Assembly (NCBI GenBank): GCA_021234155.1
Contig: JAJEKV010000493.1
Location: 106,798-170,797, forward strand
Reading direction: 5' to 3'
DNA length: 64,000 nucleotides
From: Isoetes taiwanensis
Lineage: Eukaryota > Streptophyta > Lycopodiopsida > Isoetales > Isoetaceae
Each line of letters starts with the position of its first letter. Positions within the stretch are counted from its first letter, which is position 1. Under the pieces are notes generated by a model. The model saw only the letters and a list, made by a program, of their open reading frames with translations. It searched no databases and had not been told where the DNA came from. The translations under genes were made by a program, and so were the position numbers. Below, piece after piece: positions 55,360-64,000 of the stretch.

Positions 55360-56038
55360 TGGGGCCTCAAAAATTCTTAGAGGTTTTGAAGTCCAGATTG
55401 TGGATCACGGGGAATTTATGGGCCTCATCTTGAGAATGGTTTTGTAAATGGAAGTACCCATGACGCTTTTGAAGCATTTGGTTTTGAACTTTGAAAATTC
55501 CATGTCTCTAGTTTCATAGGAAATACTTTTGAAACCGGTGCATGCAGTAGCATCACGAAAGTGGATATGCTGCAGAAAGCAAACATTAGATGAGTTAAAA
55601 GGAAAGAAAGATAAAGTTGCAGGAATTTAAAATAAATTGACATGCAATTTTCCAACACAACAATACATTTTGGTGTTCCCTCCCCAACCCAACTATAAAA
55701 CCCTAGGCAAAAGCCATTTAAAAAAAGGGGATGAAGAATGCAGCATTTCCATCATATTCAAGACATATAGTTTAAACACTCCTTTGCAACCATACGTATC
55801 TCTTGGCTTCCTCCTTTCCATTTGGATTAGCTGTCCACCATGACACCATGTATGAATATCCAAAATTTAGATGAGGGCCTTTTATTTCATGCTTTTCTAC
55901 AAGTTTTAAAACCTTAAAACCAAGAAAATAATTAGCCTTTCAGAAGATCTATTTAAACTTGGGGCCCTGGCAATTTTATATGTCCAAACAATTCCAATTC
56001 AATTGTGTAACAATGCAGTTAAATGAGCTTAGACTTAC
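55360..56038. other. Sequence with one weak exon candidate
   Basis: On the minus strand TTTGCTTTCTGCAG ends at about 55571 and is a good splice acceptor, followed by an open stretch to about 55425. No protein family recognised in either open frame. Confidence 0.3.
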
Positions 56039-56185
56039 AGTTGGTGCTTATATATCCCGACATCCACAAGAATACAGATCAGGTAATCCACCAACGGCTT
56101 GCGCCCGTTCAAATGGGAACCTTCATGGCTGCCAGATGGGATAACGCTGCCATTCAGGTACTTCATTGCATTCCCCACATAATAA
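56039..56185 (-). CDS. Candidate internal exon of an unidentified gene
   Basis: Bounded by a strong acceptor (TTTTGCCTCTACAG) and donor (CT/GTAAGT), 147 bp, open in one frame: YVGNAMKYLNGSVIPSGSHE, then GSHLNGRKPLVDYLIC. Base composition is richer in GC than its flanks, as expected of an exon. The start (G-N-x-x-x-Y/F-L-N) has a faint resemblance to the sucrose synthase segment before its first glycosyltransferase domain, but not enough for a name. Other exons of this gene could not be chained with confidence. Confidence 0.4.
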
Positions 56186-59100
56186 CTGTAGAGGCAAAAT
56201 AAAACGAAGGAAATATCCATTAGTGATCATATTTGATACTTTGACGCCCGCCGAACCATTTGCCTTTCCTTCAAAGACACTTGTCATTTTTTGGAAACTT
56301 ATTCAAGATTCAGAATTCTATCGAAGGTAGCAGCTGTAATTCATGATGTTTCGATTCAGTCCGTAATAAAATTCTAATTAATGAAGTAATCCTAAAGGCT
56401 TTAGTTTATCTATTTAAACAAAAGAAAGTCATACAGGAAGTACGCACCAAAAAGAGGGTTAAACCCATAGGGCTGTGGCAGGTGGCTTTCCATGGAATTG
56501 TCTATTTTAATATCTCAAAGGAGCTTTTATTTTGTGACTTGATCCTTTGTAATTGGATAATGTTGTTTCTTGGGCTTTTTATTCGGTAAAAATAGCCAGA
56601 CCAAGGTTTTTTTGCATTATCGGTTCCAACACTTATCACACGGGGATACATTTCCATTAGACTTAACTCGAAATTTGGCTTTTCAATCGGACATGACACG
56701 AGCATAGTCTGACCATGCCTGATCCTGTGCATGTCCCGTTCGGGGTGCTTGGTGTCTCTCAGTGGTGATGGGCCTAGTCCTGATTTGATGATATCCCTAT
56801 TCCTCCATAAGTATCTTGTATCAAGGGACTATTTTCTAGAGTTTCCTCCTCTAAGAACTTCAAATCAATAATTGTCTGAACCTATTCCATTTGGAATTCC
56901 TTTCCATTCAACTTCCAAACCAAAATCCTTCCATTCAGATACTTGGTACAATGACTCCATTCAAAGTATGATTCATTCAGAACACTTATTCATTGATTCC
57001 ATTTCAATTTGAATTCATTTTATTCAGGAGGGTTATACATACTAGCTGGAATTCTAACAAATTATTCTTCCATCTTTGGGGCACTCCAGGATCGCCGTCA
57101 TGATTGTGCTCTCATTACTAATTGGACAACATCCAGGGGATGGAATAATAATTCATATGATCATTCGCTTAGATATATGAGGTCCTCCATGGATTCCATC
57201 TTTCAAATGACAAGATCTTGATTTGACAGATGAACCGTGATGATGATAAATTATTCGTGACCACTCATACCCAATAATAATTCTGCGATGGAACATTCGA
57301 TTGTAAATTTGCATTCGTCAGGCATTCCATTCCATTCCATCGGACTCCATTCTTTACTCTATGAACTTAAGATCCAACAAATATCTTGATCTGGGGAGAA
57401 ATGCGGGGTTCAGGCAGGCAATATGCCCTATGTCTATGAATCATGTATGAGAATACCATGCAAATGAATAAACAAATATAAGATTCAAAAGTACATTAAC
57501 AAATTCAATGAAATGCAACATTTATTTGTGATCCCAGATTTCTAATGTATTTTGAGATCTAATACAATGGGAGTGGGCAAGATATAAAGTAAATGACTGA
57601 CATGACCTCTCCAGAAAAATTGAAACATTTCAATTTAAATTACAAACTTGAGGCATAAGACTTTGGATGATGCTTTACCCTTCCAAAGCTGAAGTTCTTG
57701 GGCTTCTTTTTAACTTGACTTAGACCATAGCCTCCTGGAGTTATAGGGCTATTAATATACTTCTTATGGAAATAGAAGCCATTTAAATTTTAATTTAGCA
57801 AATACAGAGCAAATAAAGCAACACATATATAAAGATAATATAGATAATATCGAAACAAAGTTTACAGTCATCGATTTTAAGCCTGTAGAATCCTCTAGAT
57901 TGGAGGTGTAATGTTACGCCCAGGCAGTCCCGGAGGGGAGTAGTGTTGTTCTGAGCTTGTTGTAGCTTCCTTTTCCTTTAAGCTTTTTGAGCAATCTGGA
58001 TGAGTACGTCTTTCATGACTTGATTTCTTGGAACATAGTGAGGCCTATAGCCTTGATCAATAACGTATGCTGAGTCGAAGGGTACTTCTGTACATTACAT
58101 AATATATATATGGGCATCATCAAAGAAAGAGTCTAAATCATTGATAAAAATAGAAGTATCTAACCATAACATTTTAGCAAACCTTATGAGCCATTGTAGC
58201 CTCAACTAAGAACACTTGGAATATGTTTTGAGCTCATTCAAGCTGAGTGCAGAAGGGTGGCAACATATTTACATTGGCTGGATAGCCATCAACGAAGTCT
58301 AATTGCGTATTCCTAAAAGGAAGTTTTAGTTTAAATATCGAAATAAAGCTTCATCTCTTGTGGGAATGTAAGCACCAACAAGAGGGTTAAACCAGCAGCA
58401 AAATGCAGGGCTAGTGGGTGAGGGTAGAAAACTTATCTGGAGTTGTCTATTTTAACCATGTCCAGAAGGGCACATTTTGTGACTTGATCTTTGTATTGGG
58501 TGGGAATGCTATTGGTCCTTAGGCTTTTTTGTCGATAAAATCTGAATATAATTTTATTTGCAGTATGAGCTTTTATTTTCAGTATTTGCAGTTAGCTCAA
58601 TTGGAACAATTAAACACTTTCAAGATGGACTACTGCTTGGAGACATAGAAATGTAGACACTTTGCAAAGATCTTGCCATTGCATGCCTTCCCGGTTGGGT
58701 GGAGAACTTGGGTATGTTGCCAGCGTGGTAGGCTAGATACAGTTTGATAGATGCTCTCTTTTAGTAAATGTCAAAAGTACCACAGGGGATTTCCAACCCT
58801 ATCCTCTTCAATGAGGTTGTGGTACCAAAAACTCAAAATCACTTTATTAGTGACTGCAGGAATTATTTGGCCGTTTAAATTCTGGGTTGAGATGATATGA
58901 TTCTTTGAGGAATTTTTGCGGTACTGAGGTATACTTGAAATTTGATAATAAAAGTTCATGAAAGCAATTGGTGCAAGTGGAAGGAGCCGCCACAAAGAGT
59001 GGCTTCACTTATCTGAGCTAGGTAAGCTTGCCAGTGGGAGAGTTTGCATCACGGAAGAAGCTGATCTCCACACTATTTTGATTATAAAGGCTTGAGCATG

Positions 59101-60270
59101 AGCAAAGAGGGTCGCTTCGAGCCACTCTCATTGGCGAGAGTGCAGTTTCTCAAGAAGGACATTTGGGCCTACCGATATATTCACATTTTTTAAACTATAC
59201 ATTGTGACTTTTTATTAGCAATAATGGCCAAGGACAAGAATACTGAGGTGTAATATTGGCTATAATATTGTCAACAATCTACACTTGCTTTTAAGAGAAA
59301 GTGACTTAGGATAAATTTTGATTTTCTTCCTCATTACATTGGTAGTAGGTTTAGGGGTACATAAAAGTAGTCTTACGTTGTAAAAAGAGTCAAGCGATTC
59401 GATAGTAGTTCTATTTCCTATGATCTTGGTATGCAAACAAATTGTTTTGGTCGAATCTGCAATTATTGTACTCTTATCTTGTGTTTGGGGCTTTTTGGTG
59501 CCTTTGGTCAACATCAAAAAGTTCTATTGTCATGGCTGTGAGAGGCCTAGGCCATTTATCAGACCCTCTGACTGCCCGAAGAGGCAGATTTGAAGGCGAG
59601 ACATTGGATCTATTTTCTTATCACGTTCTATATGGGGGCTCAGTGACTAAAATTTGTTTGAACTTAAACTGACTGTTTGAGCCATGTATATATTATCCAT
59701 GAAGGCAGGCTTCATGTTTCATAGCGCATTTTAAAAACTCAGTTGCAGTATTACTTAATAACTTTGAAATCAAGCAGTATTTTTGTTTGTTTGAAGAGCA
59801 AAGGTTTACCGTGTAGCCCTCATGAGCACCAATAAGCTCATCAAAATACTTACATTTGGCAAAAATGTAGATTAGACTGATATTTATGGCTTTCAATCCT
59901 ATTTACGAAGATCTTTGCCAATAATATTTTTCTATAGGAATTAATCAAGGGAAGTAGGCCTCAGTGCGAGAATGTGGTAGGGATGTCTACCTTAGGAACT
60001 AAAGCTGCTAGTTTGGGGTGGAATTTGAATTGTTCCTTTGCCTCTCCTGAGACGAGCGTGACAGATTCTCTTCATAATCCCTTAAAAGATTTCAAAAGAA
60101 CTCCAAGCAGGGGCTGCCCATGGACCAAGGCTCTTGCCATGAGCCATGCCCAGCGATTGACCTCCTGCTGATATAAAGTTGGGAGGAGGCGAGGGATAAG
60201 GCCAATCATATTAAAACTTCGGTGAGCTAGTGACATCACACCTTGCTCATGTAAAACGTTTACGGTACTT
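56186..60270. other. Intron-like or intergenic sequence with a diverged repeat pair
   Basis: A segment with GCACCAAMAAGAGGGTTAAACC, then TTGTCTATTTTAA and TTTGTGACTTGATC, occurs at about 56445-56590 and again at about 58370-58545, the same way round. ATTCC/ATTCA-rich sequence occurs at 56880-57360. A tRNA-like A box AGTTAGCTCAATTGG lies near 58590. On the minus strand GATGAGCTTATTGGTGCTCA then GGGCTACACGGTAAAC (about 59845-59808) looks like the end of an exon with a donor site, but no gene could be assembled. Confidence 0.35.
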
Positions 60271-60277
60271 GTCTTTG

Positions 60278-60414
60278 GAAAAAATTCTATATATCTAACT
60301 TTTCATTGATCATAGAAAGCTTAAATAATCCATTCCTTCTCTTGTCGGATGAAAAAATTCTATATATCAACTTTTGCTTTCCGGTGATCATAGAAAGTTA
60401 GGATAAGGGGCAAT
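60278..60414 (+). repeat. Tandem duplication, period 73 bp
   Basis: GAAAAAATTCTATATATC, then ACTTTT..TGATCATAGAAAG, occurs at 60278 and 60351. Confidence 0.6.
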
Positions 60415-61040
60415 TACCAAAACATGTATATACATTTTCTTAGTGTATAAAACACTTTATGTAGCTTTAGCTTAAAACTATAAAATCATCATTTGACAAT
60501 ATAGTAATTTACATTGCCTATTTATCATATTTCAATTGTTGCCTTTACTCCATCACCATCCCAGTGATTGCATGCTTTTGGCACGTCTGAACCTCTAAAT
60601 TGCCTTAGAGGTGCCAATTTGCTCAACATTCGAATTATACGCAATACTTTAACAACTTTTGTCCTAGTAGTATAGTTATACGAGGTGGGTGCATATCCTT
60701 ACTACCGATATGAAGGCGTTACGGATCTTGCGTGTCTAGTTTTTCCTTTAGGTGTATGTTCTTAGACCCGGCTTCTACATTTAGCATAAGCGTAACAAGT
60801 TTTGCAGGTTTCAAAGTAGAACATGCTGATCCGGATACGCTGATTAACTGAAATACTGTTTTGGCGGAAACCGGTAGGGAAAAACCTAAAGTTTTACTTT
60901 GAAAATTTAGGACGGATGTCGCTAGCCGGGGAAAACTACGACCCAATCCCCGATCAGCAACCTACACACGGATATCACGAGGGCTAGGTTTTATGTGGTA
61001 GAAAATGTATGCGGTCACATTTATCGATTGCTAAAATGGC
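60415..61040. other. Unassigned; possible first-exon-like frame on minus strand
   Basis: The minus-strand frame 60946-60719 encodes a Ser-rich basic N-terminus (MGRSFPRLATSVLNFQSKTL) that could serve as a transit peptide, but no following exon or family match supports it. Confidence 0.25.
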
Positions 61041-61044
61041 CCGA

Positions 61045-61326
61045 GATGTCTGCCCGAGGTACAAAGAAAAGAAAATATGATGTATTTTAGGATTACGCAA
61101 CAACAATGCCACCAACAAACTTGTTCAAGAGTTTAGGTTGAAGCGTGCAGCATAATCAATTTTTAAATATAACGAGACAACGATGCTAAAAATGCCGGTA
61201 CAAAAGAAAGAAAAATATGATGTATTTTCAGTTAACGCAGCAGCAATTCAGCGAAACTTGTTGGATTTATGTTGAAGAGCGGTTACGTGAGTCGATTTTA
61301 AATTTAACCGGACAGGCGACGAAAGA
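61045..61326 (+). repeat. Tandem duplication, period 139 bp
   Basis: GTACAAAGAAAAGAAAATATGATG begins unit 1 at 61059 and a close variant begins unit 2 at 61198. Both continue with ACGCARCARCAAT, AAACTTGTT and a YGATTTTTAAATWTAAC-like end. Confidence 0.65.
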
Positions 61327-62250
61327 AATTTAGCTTGTACGAAATAAGTCAAAAAATTGATATGTTGCAAATATATTGAAAGCAAACCTTGATAGAAAAT
61401 AACTTCCCTAGAGCTTGGGGCTCCTTGAAAGATGGGCGAAAAGAGAGCGGCACCAAGGTTTGGAAGAAGAAGCGGGTTGCAGTCTGGTAGGGAAAAATCA
61501 TTCACGACTATAAACCACATCCAAGTTCACTTAATTTTTTCTTCTAAGACCACGGCATTAACATGAACACTAATCTAATGATACCTAACGAAACTCTTTG
61601 CTTTTTGCACCATATAAAACTAAATTATAAACCACACGAAGCTACTGCAGATAAATAAACAATACAAACTAAGAGCAAAGAAGAAAAAACTAAGAAAAAG
61701 GAATACTCAAAGAAGCAGCCCATAGGAATGAGTTGGGAGACAATGACAATATACTTAGAAAAAAGGAAAAATCGGATAAAGACGAAACATGATATACCAT
61801 CTTCGATAATGATGGTTCTATGATGGCACATAGAACCTCTTTTGCATTCATGAGTGATGAAAGTGGCGGGGAGCATTGGTCAAACCAAGGCATAACATTA
61901 AACTCATAGCGGCCATATAAGATTACGAAGGCCTTATAATTCTCTTTTATGTATCACGGTGATACCACCGAGATCAATCTTGGAAGTATTTAGCTCCTTG
62001 TATAAGTCCATTGGGCGTTTGCATAAATTTACTATTCCTTGATAGTATCTTGTTCAATTGATAAACAAGTCTTCTTATTCCAAAAGTGGGTGCTGCAAGT
62101 TCTCTTACTCGGAGAAGAGCCCAATTGGGTGGTGAGTTCTATAAGGGGTGGTTTGCAGCTTATTTTGCTGGCTTTCTTAATGTTTGATTCTTGAGATAAA
62201 GCTTGGGGGCTACTCATTTGTTTAAGCTTGGAGTTTACCCTTTATTATCA
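61327..62250. other. Unassigned sequence
   Basis: No gene or repeat I can support. Short minus-strand frames near 61625-61893 and 61248-61520 are low in information. Confidence 0.35.
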
Positions 62251-62254
62251 TACT

Positions 62255-62755
62255 ACCAATTTCAATATCATCCATGAGAAGAGTGACTCACACCTATTGC
62301 CAATTCCTACGGTTCCAAAGTATATCACATATGAGGAGCTTACTCCTTACTTACACCAAGTTGAAAGTATCAAGCGAGAGAAATTTGGGCTCACATCTAG
62401 TACCAATTTCAAAGTATCACCCATTGGAGCTTACCACATCTACTTCTCAGGTTCAAAGTATCATCAGGGCTGATCCATATCTTGCCAATTCAAGTATCAC
62501 AATCATCCATGTGGCTCAACATCCATTTGTCCAATCTGAGGATCTTCTTTGCCCACATATTGCCAAATTCTAAAGTGTTGCCTATTGGGAGCTTATTTAC
62601 ACCTCACTTACTAATTCCAAAGTATCATCCATAAGAAGCCTACTCCTTTTCTACTATAGCACCTATTAAAGGAACTTATTACCACCTATTACGATCCTAA
62701 AGCATCACCCACGAGGTGACTTACTTATGCCCCTCTTGCCAATTCCAAAGCACTT
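62255..62755 (+). repeat. Degenerate minisatellite, units of about 50-75 bp
   Basis: The phrase TTGCCAATTCCAAAGTATCA followed by CCCATNRGGAGCTTACT and CACCT recurs at about 62257, 62296, 62401, 62480, 62558, 62608, 62684 and 62738 in worn form. The open plus-strand frames here are repeat translations. Confidence 0.65.
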
Positions 62756-63280
62756 GACTGGCAGGGGCATGCCTCCTAAAATTTTTCAAAGTATTTTATT
62801 TTGAAAATTCTCTATTGCACTGGATGGCTTTTGACATATAGAACATTCTATTTTGATAACTGCAATTTTTAAAAACTTTCTATTTGTAGGCCCAGGGTGC
62901 TCAACCATGAGCATCTAGAATGACAGACTTTGCAGAACTATACATGGTAAAATTTAAGTTTTTTAAAGAGACTTTGAGAGTTTCAAGCATTAGGGAGAGG
63001 TGCCTTGGATCGAGTACCTCCCACCTCCACCACAGTCGAGATTGATGATCATGAGAGGTTCAGTTTGAGAGGCAAGCTTGAGAAACACATTGCTGCATAG
63101 ATGTGAAATGATGTAATTGTACATTTTATCAGGCGAATGTGCCATTTCAATTTTCTTGTTTTAAAGTTGTTGTTGTGAAGATTCTTTTGTTTCTAGCACT
63201 CCCACCTAATGCTCTCCACCTTGCCTTCCCAAGCAGCTGAGACTGGCCCTAATTTGGCGGGCAGAAGTGCCAACAACAAC
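62756..63280. other. Unassigned sequence
   Basis: No coding or repeat structure that I can support. Confidence 0.35.
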
Positions 63281-63285
63281 CCTCG

Positions 63286-63490
63286 AGTAATTAGGCGGCG
63301 CCCAATTTGAGCCAGGGGCAGCTATGAAATTTGGTTAGGCTTGCTGCAAGGCAGGCACATGGTGGCTGATCTTTGGAAGTGCTGGATTTAACCTTAACTT
63401 GCCCCTTGACCTCCCGGGGTGATTAGGTGAGCCCAATTTGAACCGAGGAGGAGCACTACGGAGAATTGGTTGAGGCTGCATGCTTTGCAA
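63286..63490 (+). repeat. Two diverged copies of a 65-bp unit
   Basis: ATTAGG..GCCCAATTTGARCC, then a GAG/GCAG run, RAATTKGTTRGGC and TTGC, occurs at about 63289-63350 and again at about 63421-63488. The copies are short and separated by 70 bp. Confidence 0.5.
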
Positions 63491-64000
63491 ATCCAATTCT
63501 GAGCAGTTTCATTAAATTTGGAATATAGAAGACAAGGTTGAATAATTTTTATATATGAGTATACCTCCGAGAGAGTTATATGTATTACAAAGGTTATGTA
63601 TACCTATTGTATACTAACTCAACTAGATTACATGAAGATTACAAGTAGTATTACTCTTGAATCCTTTAAATGCGAGAAAAACTCCGAGAGATCCTTTTGA
63701 TCATGAACAATTGATACTCTCTAACAACGCGATGGACATGGAGGATCGGGATAATGGCCTTGCTTGGGATTGATAACAACTTGTGATCAACGGTCTTCAA
63801 AGCGCTATACCTGCGCTTGCGGCTATGAAAGTCCTCATAGTTCATCTTGCAAGTAATGGAATCCGCGTTGAGGACGAATGTGTCACTTAGCTAGGCGGAG
63901 GCCAATGTTGATGGACTCAGCAATTTGATGCGTTATACACCGGAATTATTTGGTGGTATACTACACTTAGAAATTATTGGGATATATATACTATGTATGA
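63491..64000. other. Unassigned sequence to the window end
   Basis: AT-rich to 63660, then mixed. No gene seen; a feature could continue beyond the window. Confidence 0.35.

Noticed and set aside
56039-56185. Naming the orphan exon as sucrose synthase
   Set aside because: Only a short G-N-x-x-x-Y-L-N resemblance; the remainder does not fit, and no other sucrose synthase exon was found nearby.
60719-60946. Plastid-targeted protein first exon
   Set aside because: A Ser-rich N-terminus alone is weak; no donor-linked second exon or family match.

Overview
This is plant nuclear DNA: an AT-rich, intron-bearing, transposon-dominated stretch with one clear host gene, a nuclear gene for the chloroplast antenna protein Lhcb4 (CP29). 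No bacterial, organellar or viral architecture is seen. The TE mix (CACTA, Ty1/copia, a large LTR element without recognisable pol, two or more LINE types, SINEs, foldbacks) fits a large land-plant genome. A DUF7869-type transposase-like gene, a family I associate with mosses, lycophytes and ferns more than with flowering plants, weakly suggests a seed-free plant or gymnosperm. I cannot name the species.

Layout. 0-5.7 kb: a decayed CACTA (En/Spm) element (transposase, DUF4218 and DUF4216 parts, then a TGTCAC-rich subterminal array) with a SET-domain-like scrap upstream. 6.1-7.5 kb: Lhcb4 on the minus strand, two exons, one-base frameshift near the C-terminus. 8.3-9.1 kb: 5'-truncated LINE. 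9.4-12.1 kb: GAATCT-rich repeats and unassigned sequence. 12.15-23.6 kb: a minus-strand LTR element with tRNA-iMet-type PBS and polypurine tract but no recognisable pol; one LTR holds an 889-bp tandem duplication, and a LINE with endonuclease and reverse-transcriptase remnants sits inside. 23.6-24.9 kb: foldback arrays and two adjacent hairpin/MITE-like units. 26-28.25 kb: plus-strand L1-like LINE with poly(A). 28.88-46.61 kb: a Ty1/copia element with intact LTR ends, PBS, PPT and matching 5-bp target-site duplications, split by a roughly 12-kb insertion (31.45-43.55 kb). 46.67-48.16 kb: minus-strand retroposon with poly(A) and 12-bp target-site duplication. 48.67-49.77 kb: broken F-box gene. 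50-64 kb: mostly non-coding, with tandem duplications, a SINE, a candidate exon and a degenerate minisatellite.

The most unusual object is the 12-kb insertion. It carries, divergently, a decayed DUF7869 transposase-like gene (minus strand) and a plus-strand unit that starts with a CT-rich leader, contains at least twelve copies of a TTCTCGACT/AGTCGAGAA hairpin (one a perfect 34-bp palindrome), and ends with a divergent FCP1/NIF-like phosphatase domain.

Nearly every coding remnant, including Lhcb4, is broken by one-base indels, several in homopolymer runs, and the two copia LTRs differ in short clusters. Part of the apparent decay may therefore be long-read consensus error rather than biology.
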